Positions 11,676 to 22,430 of a stretch of 64,000 nucleotides of DNA are shown in pieces. The position numbers and the translations under genes were made by a program. The notes under the pieces are model-generated. The model did no database searches. It was not told the DNA's origin and worked only from the letters and a program-made list of their open reading frames with translations. Positions within the stretch are counted from its first letter, which is position 1. Each line of letters begins with the position of its first letter. The DNA lies in the NCBI GenBank assembly GCA_002794785.1, contig NBBA01000006.1, positions 682,001 through 746,000 on the forward strand, in the 5' to 3' direction. The stretch is from Coniferiporia sulphurascens. Its lineage: Eukaryota; Basidiomycota; Agaricomycetes; Hymenochaetales; Hymenochaetaceae.

Positions 11676-12160
11676 TCACGTGTATCCTGGAGGTGGTGCT
11701 GGGGGTGATCCATTTGATAACCATAGTGTTATCACATAAAGATTAACATTGCTGATCTGCTGATCGGCGGTCATCGATCCCTTTGCTGATAGATTCTCGA
11801 AGAGGGTGATTACCTTTGCACATAATTGGTGAGCATTAGCTAGGAATGTGTTATCCTGCAATGTCCTATATGGGAAGGATCCTGAGACTACTCGTAGGTC
11901 ACATTCCTTGTCATGTATGTGCGGGTTCACTATCATCTGGACATGGACATTGTGCAAAAACTCCTGTACATCGAAGATGTACATTTGTATTGTGTGCGTT
12001 ACCCTGACCTCCATGCCATCGCCTATAGGGTCTACAGCGTGATCTGTAGTTACCTGGCAGTTTGTGTACCCTGCCATGTAAAAGCATTCGGTTATTACCA
12101 TGTTAAATGCTTCCCATGATTGATTGTATGCAGTCCGGCATCGGTGGCAGAGTATTGATG
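11676..12160 (-). pseudogene. Unknown LTR-element-associated protein (family A, copy 2)
   Basis: Minus-strand coding stretch with CHRC-RTAYNQSWEAFN, then GYTNCQVTTDH, then HTIQMYIFDVQEFLHN and FLANAHQLCAKVITL. The arrangement parallels the protein at 1-605, with shared W-x-AFN, GY-x-NCQ-x-T-x-DH and a later H-x-I/V-x-M segment. The stretch upstream of 12,101 has no start codon in frame. The frame ends at TAA-like stops at 11,676 with no pol domains between it and the LTR-like sequence. It is probably a degraded member of a short element that encodes only this protein. Confidence 0.45.
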
Positions 12161-13194
12161 GGTCAAGAGTCTTTAGCGGTCACTTGAGCATCGTGATTGG
12201 CCTGATGTTCCCAAGAAGTCCTGGTTTTCTAGTTAGTTCCATCCCCATGTTGAATGATCACTGGATAGTCTCCATGGGAGTCCCTTCCTGTATTGGTAGT
12301 CACTGGTATCGTTGTCTAAGCTTGTAAGCAAGCTTATTCATCAATTCCTAACAGATAACCCATGCTTCGTTGACATTTGTCTTCTAATTAGGTCACATTG
12401 CCCAGTCCCATACCTTCCTTCCATGTCAATGAATCCAAGTAGTCGTTCCATACTACTTCCCTTGAGGGCCAGGACACATCCAGCGGCTTTTAACTCCCTT
12501 CAATGTCACTTACAATGTTTTTATTATGACTTTTCCCTTGGAGACCCATGGTAGTTGCCACTGCAAAACTAAAGTAATTGAATGTATATTGTGGTTCTAC
12601 CGCCAAACCAATTCTTCTGAATCCCTATGATGCACAGCAATATTTCCCAGGATGCTTGACGCCTATGGAACACTATGCTGCTATTGACAATGTGCATGTC
12701 AAAACATAATTGTATGCTATATGATGTCACACATACATCAACATTTTGGTGCTGTTCCTTCCCGAGAAGGTTACAGAAGGGTGTTAAAGTCATGATGTCA
12801 ATGACGGTTTCGACTACATGGACTGCACATGCCTTGATGTCATGTATTCTGCAAGTCGGCTCTCTCGCTTAGGTAACAACAACTGAGCATACTGGTCAAG
12901 GTGATACAAGTGGGGCACAAGGAGTGAATGGCAGAATTGGTTGAGTAACTACACTATATACATGGTGTAGATGCTTGGCTTCCACTTTGCTTTTGCAGCT
13001 GTCAATGTCAACACCACAAAATGATTGGTCAGCTCACAAGTCTACTGTACATACTCACCAGTGCGAGCGAAGACCATTTTCACCTGCACCATTGTTGTAC
13101 ACAGAGTATGCCTTCATCCCTGCCCATGTCCAATATACCAGACAGTGCCAAAAGTGCGCCTCAGTTTCCGGAGTCCTCGACTGGATGATACAGC
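12161..13194. other. Region without a recognised gene
   Basis: Scattered frames on both strands lack motifs. A minus-strand stretch around 12,470-12,355 and a plus-strand stretch 12,975-13,194 look coding-like in composition. The latter probably belongs upstream of the gene starting at about 13,195, but I cannot name it. Confidence 0.3.
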
Positions 13195-14099
13195 ATGTCT
13201 ACAGCAAATGCCAGAATATTTTGCAATGCAGACTTCCCAGACATATTCCTTTGTGAAAACCACCCTCAATGGCCATATGGGCGATCTTATGTGTACATTA
13301 CAGATGTTGATGACATCATGACAAATCACGCATGTCTTAGTACCATTCCAATACCTCAGTCGCCTCATGACAGAGAACTTACTGCTCAAGGTTTCCTGCA
13401 GGTCTTCACTGATACAGCCGTTTTCTGTAGAGACAGGAAAGGATTGGGTGACCCAGAGGAGGATGTAATAAAGCTCTGGTTCTATACTAGGAATTCCCTA
13501 CAGTCATTTATTTTATTTTATTTTATTATTCCTGCAGTATTACATAATTACAAGCTGCCCCCCTGAAGGGGGGGCCCTAACTACATAACAACAGAGGCGC
13601 CCATCATCACACAATGCACGAAACTGGGCAGGGGCCCTGCTCCCCAAAGGGTGCCAGAGTGGGAAGGGCCCCTATTAGTAAACAAGAATGAGAAAGAGGG
13701 AGGAGTACATATCACTACTGCTGAGCCAAACAGACGATATCAGGCAAAGGGGGTAGCTTAGAATAGGAAAGGGTGGGCAAGAGTGCCGGCCGGGACATAC
13801 AGGGGGCCCTACAGTCATTGCAAGGGGCAAGTGAAATACTTTATGCACTGGAGGACATCCAGTCACATATCATAGGGGATCCCGCAAACTTGGATGCAAC
13901 CGAGAAGGGCGGAGTAGGCTTTGAATGCTTTGCGGGACATCACGTCAGCACTGGCCAGGGTTCTTGCTGCTACAGTATGGCGACCTCCATCCAAATTCAA
14001 AAAGGCTTTGCTTTCACACCTGCTCTCAATGCTGCTACTTGCCACACTCAGTCAGACAATGCGCAGAACATAATAAATTTTTACACAGACTATAATTGA
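13195..14099 (+). pseudogene. Unknown gene (family C) split by a truncated LINE
   Basis: The plus-strand frame from about 13,195 (IFCNADFPDIFLCENHPQW, YGRSYVYITDVDDIMTNHA, FLQVFTDTAVFCRDRKG) runs to 13,508. It is interrupted by the LINE at 13,509-13,806 and continues in the same frame from 13,820 (LQGASEILYALEDIQSH) to TGA at 14,097-14,099. Skipping the insert plus one copy of the 13-bp duplication joins the two halves without a shift (...RNSLQS-LQGASE...). Coding character may continue past 14,099. I know no function; it may be a transposon gene. Confidence 0.5.
13509..13806 (-). mobile_element. 5'-truncated LINE fragment (LINE-C) with 13-bp target duplication
   Basis: The 298-bp insert is flanked by ccctacagtcatt at 13,496-13,508 and 13,807-13,819. 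Its 3' tail (minus sense) is a run of AATAAAATAAAAT units. The rest matches the 3' end of the LINEs at 44,311-47,514, including the GC hairpin gcccccc-tgaa-gggggggc and the ctaactacataacaa block. It is a classic short LINE insertion with a heavily truncated 5' end. Confidence 0.92.
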
Positions 14100-14249
14100 G
14101 TTGAGTTGCTGACCATGCTTGCAGATAAGATGCTTACAAATGGGTGTTTGCAGGTGTTGGGAAAATTTGCATCCATGGCATATGCGAATGGGCTGCCTTG
14201 ATGGGTCAAGGAACAGGGGGAAACTGCACAAATTCATAATGTTCCAGGA

Positions 14250-16068
14250 GCTGTGCCAACCAATATGTTGGTACCTGGCCAGTGATCACTGCGTTTGAGT
14301 AATCATACCCAGCCAGTGGCTAGGTAGGGAGGCTGAAGCTCCCATATTTGGCCTCTGGGGCTATGGCTAAGCTTTAGTCAGTGGTGCGGCACCCTGGCAG
14401 GGCTAGGGTCCTTCCCAATAAGGGTGGCACTGCTGTCGGGGTCGGTGCCCACCTGCCACAGGCCTAATTAGGAAGGGGCATGGTCCCTGACAGGGACCAG
14501 ACCCTTGATGTAGCCTGTGGTGCATGCCTGGCTGCACCACACCTGCCACTTGTTACTGCACAGCGCTCACTCCTTGTTGCCACCTTGTGCCCATTGCGCC
14601 CACCATGTGCACCCACTGTGTGCCCACTGCATAAAATCGAAAAAAATGTTTATTTAAAAAATCATTACTACAGATGATGTTTTGCACACAAGTGGCCTTG
14701 CTGCAATGTACTGCGCCCATTGCGCCCACTGTAGAAAATCGAAAAAATTCTTATTAAAAAACTATACCACAGAATAATGGGCAGCTTCACCTTGTCTTGA
14801 TAGTGAGCACACAGTGGCCTTGCTGCGCCGCTCTGCCCCATACTGTGCCCATTGTGCCTGCCCACAGCACCTGCTGTCCAAAATTGAAAAAAAAAAAAAC
14901 TTATTATTTGAAAATTACACCTGTAGGGACATAGATGGGTTCGTCCCGTCTTGACAGTGAGCTCGAAGTGGCCATGCCGCACCGTGCTGTACTGCACCCA
15001 TCACGCCCACCACACCCACCCACAGCGCCTGCCATCCAAAATCGAAAAAATGTATTATTTGGAAATTATAACTGCAGGGATATAGATGGGTTTTGTTACA
15101 ATTTTTCCCTTACTTTCCCTTATGCGCTGACTCACTTCCTCTTCATCATCATCAGTCAGCGCAACTCCCCCATTTCTCTGTCTTACTCATCCTCATTTGC
15201 CTTATGCCATAAGACGCCATGATGACGCCTTATTGCACCATCATGACATGCTTTGCTTACTGATCACCGTACTTGTATTACCAAGGCCTTCCTTGAGTTT
15301 CCATGACCTTCCTTAGTCTGGTAAACACACCTAACCAAGTCGCTACAGTAGCAAACACATAGAGTAGCATATAAGCATGTAACTTCAGTAGCACAAGCCC
15401 TAAGCTTGTGCTCTTTGTTCATACAAGCCCATTATCTGCTACCACCAGTCTACTGTGCGCCACTTGGCCTTTAGTCACTTCATCATAACCCGATCTACTA
15501 TAGAAGCCTACCGCGTCTCCATTGTCGATCAGGAAGCCCCTCTGACGATCATTCCTCGACTTACGACATCTAGGAAGCCCCGTTGCCGTACCATCAGTTC
15601 TGACAATCAGGAAGCCCCGACGTCGATCACCGTATAACCGTTGAGCTTAACAGGTTTGGTCTTGTCTTGACAGTGAGCTCAAAGTGGCCATGCCATGCTG
15701 TGCTGTATCACACCCATTGCGCCTGCTCACAGTGCCTGTCGCACAAAATCGAAGAAATTTTCTCATTAAAGAATTATAACTGCAGGAGCATGAGCAACTT
15801 CACCTCATCTTGACAGTATGCACACAAGTGGCTCAAGGAGGACACTCACCACTGTCTTGCACCCGCCCATGCAGCTGGCCCCCTCGTGGATGATGGCTCC
15901 ATCGCCTCCCTACCCACCCTCCTTCCCTTACGATCCTTCGCTGTCCATACTCATGATATCACTGTTGGTGTTATCACCATCATCGGTTGTGCCCCATTGC
16001 TGCTGTCATCGAAGATGCCGCCAAATCGATATTGCAGCAATTGCCATCACCTCTGCCAGGTCCATCAC
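14250..16068 (+). repeat. Satellite-like block with degenerate 105-160 bp monomers
   Basis: Each monomer combines a GC-rich part (gcgcccactg, cttgacagtgagctc, aagtggccatgc) with an AT-rich part (aaaatcgaaaaaat, ttattatttgaaaattataactgcagg). AT parts start near 14,632, 14,737, 14,882, 15,041 and 15,746; the last two are separated by a solo LTR. The upstream part (14,250-14,620) resembles 19,200-19,580, and a shorter run of the same kind follows there, so a larger repeat unit exists twice. No coding capacity. Confidence 0.6.
15094..15652 (+). mobile_element. Solo LTR, gypsy family 1, target duplication GGTTT
   Basis: A 559-bp LTR with TGTTACAATTTTTCCC at the start and GTTGAGCTTAACA at the end. 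GGTTT flanks it at 15,089-15,093 and 15,653-15,657. It interrupts the satellite-like block between two monomers, so that repeat predates it. Confidence 0.95.
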
Positions 16069-16627
16069 TGTTAAGCTCAACAGTTACATGGTGATCGACG
16101 TCAGGGCTTCCTGATCATCAAGACTGAAGTGACAGCAATGGGGCTTCCTGATGCCAGTAACAAAGTAGATCGACAGTGGGGCTTCCTGATTGTCAAGAAG
16201 GTTTGCAGTGCCTTTTAAAGGAGTTGGGTTGCGATGAAGTGACTGATGACTAGGTAGAGCACACAGTGAACTGTGAGGTGCATATAATGGGCTTGTATGA
16301 ACAAAGAGCACAAGCTTAGGACTTGTGCTACCTAAGTTACATGCTTATATACTACTCTATGTGTTTGCTACTGTAGCGGCTAGTATATGGTCGTTTACAT
16401 GGCTATGGAAGGTCATGGGAACCCAAGGTAGGTCTTGGTAATACAAGCAAGATGATCAGTAAGCAGAGCATGTCATGATGGTGTGATATGGCATCATTAT
16501 GGCGTCTTATGGTGTAAGGCAAAAATAAGGATGAGTAATAAAGAGAAATGGGGGAGTTGTGCTGACTGATGATGACAAATAGGAAGTGAGTCAGTGCAGT
16601 AAGGGAAAAGTAAAGAAAAATGTAACA
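16069..16627 (-). mobile_element. Solo LTR, gypsy family 1, inverted, decayed target duplication
   Basis: 559 bp, minus orientation (plus strand starts tgttaagctcaacag and ends tgtaaca). Flanks are ATCAC (16,064-16,068) and ATTGC (16,628-16,632). Both can derive from ATCGC by one CpG transition on opposite strands, so I read this as a decayed 5-bp duplication. It is more diverged than the other copies. Confidence 0.85.
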
Positions 16628-16706
16628 ATTGCACACTGTCAATGGGTCAGTGTCGCTGCCACTAGCCTGTGATATTGTGGAAATACCAATGGCATCGCTT
16701 TCCGAG

Positions 16707-17266
16707 TGTTACAATTTTCCTTTATTTTCCCTTATTGTGCTGACTCACTTCCTCTTCGTCATCATCAGTCAGCGCAACTCCCCCATTTCTCCGCCTTACT
16801 CATCCCTATTTCACCTTGCACCATAAGACGCCATGATGACGCCTTCTTGCACCATCATGACGTGCTTTGCTTACTGATCACCGTACTTGTATTACCAAGG
16901 CATTCCCTTGAGTTCCATGACCTTCCATAGTCTGGTAAACACACCTAACCAAGTCGCTACAGTAGCAAACACCTAGAGTAGCATATAAGCATGTAACTTC
17001 AGTAGCACAAGCCCTAAGCTTGTGCTCTTTGTTCATACAAGCCCATTATCTGCTACCACCAGTCTACTGTGTGCCTCCAAGCCATCAGCTGCTTCGTCGT
17101 AACCCGACTTGCTATAAGAAGCCTACCGCGTCCACATCGCCGATCAGGAAGCCCCATCGACGATCTCCCTCGACTTATGACATCTCGGAAGCCCCGTTGC
17201 CGTACCAACCGCCCCGATGATCAGGAAGCCCCGACGTCGATCACCGCGTAACCGTTGAGCTTAACA
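16707..17266 (+). mobile_element. Solo LTR, gypsy family 1, near-perfect target duplication
   Basis: 560 bp, plus orientation, same termini as the other family 1 LTRs. Flanks are CCGAG (16,702-16,706) and CCAAG (17,267-17,271), differing by a single CpG-to-CpA change. With the previous copy it forms an inverted pair separated by 79 bp. Confidence 0.9.
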
Positions 17267-18180
17267 CCAAGCACTTTGCTGTCAGATAGTCACAATTGTC
17301 ATTATCACTGTCATCAGCTGCGCACCATTGCCGCTGGCGTTAAAGCAGTCGCCATCTCGATCGTACAAAGACGATATTGCTGCCATCATTGGCATTGCCG
17401 CCACTGTCACTGCTGGGTCCATCACACACCATCATCAGGTCGGTATTGTCACCATGTCGCTCACTATATTGCAGTATCGCCAATGGCCTCATTTCTGATC
17501 ACCCCATTGTCAGATTCAAGTAGAAAGGATCACATATATAGATAGTAGCTGGACATGCCATACCCATTGCTGATGATCAATATCACTGTTGCTTTTGCTG
17601 GTGCTGTAATCTCGCCCCCCTCATACATCCTTTAGTCCCAGTATGTCACATCTTTTTGAGCACAGTGCTGTTGTGATTAACAATTGCTAGTGGCAGGCAT
17701 GGTCCTGTGAGATGTTGCCAATGTCAAGTCGATGTTGATGGATGCCAGAGCTTTTTGAGTGCAAGTGCAGTGCTATTGGCTGTTGTGGTTGAGGTTCACT
17801 GATGGCGTGGTCCTGTGCGATGTTTTCCGATGTGGGAGTCGATGAGTCAATGATCTTGTGGCCATCTGTCATCTATCATACAAGTTTTGTTGTTGTTGCC
17901 GTCTGCATAAACATCGACACTGAGATTCTGGATGATGTGCCGCAATGGCCATCTCAGTCTCTGGAGGATACTGACTGATGTGCATTCACACCACCAAGCA
18001 CCGTTATTATGGCTGTAGGTGTCGTCATTGCTGTCGTCATGGACATCATTAAGTTGCTGTCATCGATTGATAGCCCGCCACCAAGTTGAGAGGAATTATG
18101 GAGGTTGAGACTCCGGCAATGTACAATGCCTGGGAGGTTGGAAGGGGGTGCAAACGCTAAGGCGACTCGTGCTTAATAAG
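17267..18180. other. Low-complexity, ATC/GCC-rich region
   Basis: The sequence is dominated by degenerate cat/cac/gcc triplets (for example around 17,290-17,480). A similar composition occurs at 19,930-20,065 and 27,690-28,000, on both sides of the gypsy element. It may be the long non-coding part of the KDZ-related repeat whose coding remnant follows at 18,230. No gene recognised. Confidence 0.4.
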
Positions 18181-18229
18181 CATTTGTAATTCAAACAGTA
18201 CCTTGTAAATGCAAGACTATTGTAATAGA

Positions 18230-19186
18230 CTATATATCCCCAACATCAGATCTGGGGTCAATCAGAGGAAGTTTGCCACCATCATCCTCCCCTTCTTCAA
18301 TGGGTATGATCTCTCCACCATCTAATACAAGAATCCTATCAGAGACACTCTGTGACAAGAGTTGAATGTCATCAGAACTGTTGAGATTCCCAAAAGCCTC
18401 CCCCATTTCATCCATATCTATATTTGAGGGACATGAATGCCATGCTAGGTCCAAAGTTGTTCATTTTCTCTTAGATTTCTGCTGTCCTTGAGAATTGGCT
18501 TGGTCATGTGAATTGACCTGGTCTTGTAAGTTGTCAGAGGCGATATGATACTGCTCTGGGCAATCAACATCATGTCCATTTACAATGATGGTCTTATACC
18601 ATTGTGACATGAATGAGGTTCCAAGGGACTCCCACATGTCAGCTTGCTTCTCTGCATATGCTCAAAGCCCAGCTGCAAGTTCATCGGGTATGTCAGTTCA
18701 GGTAAAGATTGAGATTGCCACCATTTCGCCTTCCAGTTGCAATACACTAATGTGCGATGCATCTCCTCTAAAACAAGAGTGATTTCTTCACTCCAGCATT
18801 CAGCACAAGCTTGCAATCGAGCCCAATGGACTCAGATTCCTATATCATATTAGTGTAATGACCCATGATGAGCAGCTTATAGACATACCCTCATTTACTT
18901 CATCAGGATTCCCCTCTCCCTCTCACATTCATGTCCAGATCCAGGAGGGACTGAAGTTGCATTGGCTGTGCACCACACTTCGCTTGGAAAGCCCTCAATT
19001 CCTATGATCTTCCTCTTCTTTGTCTTCACCCTGTCCACATACATCTTCTTTTGCAAGGGGTTTGAGTTGTATAGACCAAGATCCATTTGGATCTAGCCTA
19101 GTCAGAGCTGACTGGGCGGCCCGGTAACATTCCATGGTCAGCTCAATCCTGCTTGAAAAGCTGAACAGGACCAATTGTGCATGCAT
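18230..19186 (-). pseudogene. KDZ transposase, C-terminal remnant (KDZ copy 1)
   Basis: Minus-strand segments read in the order of the KDZ C-terminus. First, SSRIELTMECYRAAQSALTRLDP and a GSWSIQLKPL segment (19,186-19,030). Next, ACAECWSEEITLVLEEMHRTL and CNWKAKWW (about 18,816-18,700). Last, an acidic tail LVLDGGEIIPIEEGEDDGG (18,350-18,230). All three have close counterparts in the copy at 28,773-32,823. The catalytic core is absent. Stops and frame changes separate the pieces, so this is a truncated, dead copy. Confidence 0.75.
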
Positions 19187-19199
19187 ATTGTCTCACTCA

Positions 19200-19870
19200 C
19201 CAGTGCTAACCAATATGCTAGTACCCAAGCCTGTAATTACTGCATTTGAGTAATCACACCTGGCCAGTAAGTGACTGGGGGTGGCAATATTGGGCCTTTA
19301 GTCATTGGGATTGTCTCTGTCAGCATCCCAGCATGTTGGCAGGTTGGGGCCCTGCCAAACTGGGGCTGGAGCCACCGATGCGGATGGGGGTGCACTTGCC
19401 GTTGGCCTGATTGGGAAGCACCACACCCTGACAGGGTCAGGACCCTTGCAGTGCTGTCCTTGCAAGTGGTGTGCCTGGCTGTGCCGGATACTTGTGGTGT
19501 GTGCCTGGCTGCATCGCGCCCACCGCTTTGCCGGCCTCGTGCCCATTGCCGGCCTCGCACCCATTGTGCCCACTGTGCACCTGCTGCTTGAAAAAAAAAT
19601 TATTATTTAAAAAAACTTACTGTGCAGAGTCACAGCTGGTATTATGTTGACACTCTGCTTGCACTGCAGACTTCGACAGCTTGTGCCTGTTGCCACCGCT
19701 GCTGCCCCGCCCTGCCGCTTGAAAAAAAAAATTGGTATTTAAAAAACTTATGGTACAGAGAGTCTCAGCTGACCATGTGTTGATGTGTTGCTCACAATGC
19801 TGATTTTGACAGCTCACATTTGCCTGCAGTGCTCACCATGTGCCAGCAAATTTAAAAAAATATATTATTT
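19200..19870 (+). repeat. Second copy of the satellite-like unit
   Basis: It starts with gctaaccaatatgctagtaccc...gagtaatcacacctggccagt, matching 14,255-14,320. It then has GC-rich sequence and three AT blocks of the form gcttgaaaaaaaaattattatttaaaaaactta near 19,586, 19,716 and 19,850 (period about 130). It lies just upstream (minus sense) of the KDZ remnant, so the repeat may be the 5' flank of that element. Confidence 0.55.
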
Positions 19871-20065
19871 GAAAGCTCCTCTAAGACAACTCCACTGGCC
19901 TCAACTTGACACAGTGCACTTGATGTTGACTTTACTGTCATTCTTGATCACCTGTCAGCATCACCGGTGTCACCAGCACCGTTGCCTGCCGACAATCACA
20001 CACCATTGCTGTAGCCATCGCTGCTGTTGATGTTGCCATTGCTGTTCTCAATCGTCCATTGTCAT

Positions 20066-20624
20066 TGTTAAGCTCAACAGTTACGTGGTGATTGACGTTG
20101 GGGCTTCCTGATCGTTGGAACTGATGGGACGGCAACGGGGCTTCCTAGATGTCATAAGTCGAAGGTGATCGTCAATGGGGCTTCCTGATCGGCAATGTGG
20201 ACGTGGTAGGCTTCTATAGCGAGTCGGGTTACAACGAAGCGACTAATGGCCAAGTGGCACACAGTAGACTGGTGGTAGCAGATAATGGGCTTGTATGAAC
20301 AAAGAGCACAAGCTTAGGGCTTGTGCTACTGAAGTTACATGCTTATATGCTACTCTAGGTGTTTGCTACTGTAGTGACTTGGTTAGGTGTGTTTACCAGA
20401 CTATGGAAGGTCATGGAAACTCAAGGAATGCCTTGGTAATACAAGTATGGTGATCAGTAAGCAAAGCACGTCATGATGGTGCAAGAAGGCGTCATCATGG
20501 CGTCTTATGGTGCAAGGCGAAATAGGGATGAGTAAGGCGGAGAAATGGGGGAGTTGCGCTGACTGATGATGACAAAGAGGAAGTGAGTCAGCGCAATAGG
20601 GAAAAGTAAAGGAAAATTGTAACA
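20066..20624 (-). repeat. 3' LTR of the gypsy element
   Basis: 559 bp; plus strand begins tgttaagctcaacagttacg and ends attgtaaca. It differs from the other LTR at about 20 positions by eye, most of them C/T or G/A at CpG sites. Confidence 0.96.
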
Positions 20625-21083
20625 TTGCCTCCCATTTAGGATCAACAAGTCACCGAATTGTCAATAATAATAAAAGTGAGTAAAAAAAGAATCCAAGTGT
20701 ATCAAAATGCCGGCCAGGCAGGTCTTTAAGTGTAATGCCTGGTTCACTGCAGAGTTTGTTACCATGCTCTTTGGTACCTAATCCTGGTCTTTCACCAATA
20801 TTAATGGTATGATGTCCGAAGACAGTGAAAAAGCGGAAAATAGATGCAAGAAGAATCCCTAACCCGGATTGCGAGTCATATTAGCCTATAGGGCCAAGTG
20901 AAGGCCAATAAACGATAAGGAGAAGGCAAGCTGCCAACAAGGACGATAACAAGCAGAGAAATGGGCGTAACAAAAGAAATATAGAAAACGCACTAGTGGG
21001 CCTTTTAAGGTCATACCCAGGAGTAGTAGTTTAGGGTCGTTGCGGACACACGCTAGTTTACTGTCATTGCGGACTAGAACCCC

Positions 21084-22398
21084 TTAGTTGGATTGGTTGT
21101 CGTTGTTAGACCCCATATCAACGTCGTCCAGGTTGATGCCGGCGGTGATATCGTCCATGTAGGATTGAAGTAAGACGCGAGCTCCTAGATCTGAGAGGTG
21201 TACTGTACGTCTTCCGTTTGATGCGCTAGGGGGGGACGGTGGCCTGTTTTCGTCAGGCATGGTCGTCTGGTCTCGACCATGCTGGGGACATTCCCCCGGA
21301 GGATGGCAAGGAGCCGCCTTCTTGCACCATGGACACATGTACTGGAGACAGTACGTCGTGAGGTGTGTTGGTGACAGGCAAGCAGAGCAGTGCGTGCAGG
21401 AGGATGACGGGGACGATTCCTGAGACGGAGGGGGTGCTTGAACCGGTAGGGGTTCGGTCTGTGTAGCGGAGTTGTGACGAGTGACCACAGGTGAAGAGGG
21501 AACCATTGGGACGAGAGTAGGAGCCGTTACCGGGCGATACAGGTGTGCCTGAGGATGGAGAGGAATGAGTACTTGGTGTATACCTTCTTCCTCTAGTGCC
21601 TCGTAGTCCGTGTTGCGTAATAGCCTGAGATCGTCGACAAGATTACTGAGGCGGGAGTCCAGCATCTCCGTGATCTCCTGGGCGTGCCACGCTAGACGTT
21701 GCATGTCCTCCACTGTCCATAGGCGCTGTCGCATCCTGTTGACCTGGTGGGCTCTCGGGTGGGATGCGAGAAGCCGGCTGATGTCTGTATCCAGGTCTGG
21801 GGCTGCCAGCACGTGCTGAAGGATGGTACACGGGAGGAGGGGTGCGGTGTGTCAGTTCGATTCCTGCGTCGGGTAACAGCATCGTGTTGCCAGGTGGTGG
21901 TGGCGACGGTACTCTGCGCTGGTTCCGCTGTTCCTGGAGTTGGGCTGCGAGTGCGAGTTCATGGTAGATGATGGCCTGGTCGTGTAGATTGGTGAGGTGA
22001 AGGAGCAAGTCGACTGAAGGTGGGTCGGATTGACTTAGCTGATTTTCTAATCCCTCAATTTCAAATTCGATCTCAGTGAGGTCTGAGGGTTGAATGAAAT
22101 CCTCTGGGAACGTGCGTTGGAGCTGCTCGATGACATCCTGGCAGGTAGGAGCAGATCTGCAGGGTTGGAATTCCTGGTGGCGGATTTCGGCTGGGGGGTT
22201 CTGGATCGGGAGTGTTGGAGAGAGAGGTTGGCGATTTGCAATGGTGGGGTAGCGGATGTGTGAGGAGGAGCGGGTTCCGCGATGATTATGGTGGCTAATG
22301 GTTGTGGTGATTGCGCAAACGAAGATGAATAAGCCAGTGGGTATGGCGATGGCGAGGTACCAGAGGTGTTCGTTGTTGGTTATGTATGTGGTGGGCAT
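21084..22398 (-). CDS. Extra 3' reading frame of the gypsy element (membrane segment plus Cys/His cluster)
   Basis: The frame starts 33 bp after the pol stop with ATG at 22,398. Residues about 11-35 form one hydrophobic helix (LWYLAIAIPTGLFIFVCAI) followed by basic, Pro-rich sequence, a possible membrane anchor. A middle part has acidic/amphipathic helices (LTEIEFEIEGLENQLSQ). This frame ends at 21,643. A second frame (21,812-21,084) overlaps it by about 170 bp and looks like the true continuation (LAAPDLDTDISRLLASHPR...), ending with a Cys/His cluster of the form C-x2-C-x2-C...C-x4-C-x2-C...C-x6-C. So there is either an indel or a programmed shift near 21,810. Retroviral elements can carry an env-like frame at this site, but I see no signal peptide or fusion-peptide evidence. 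The function is unknown. Confidence 0.6.
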
Positions 22399-22430
22399 GT
22401 GAGTGAAGTGGGTAGTAGGGATAAGGAGCG

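Noticed and set aside
11676..12119. Plus-strand frames opposite the family A copy
   Set aside because: They are mirror frames of the minus-strand coding sequence, which is the one sharing motifs with 1-605.
19237..19610. Four overlapping frames of 90-107 residues
   Set aside because: GC-rich repeat sequence gives long frames in several phases at once; the same repeat at 14,300-14,600 does not conserve any of them.
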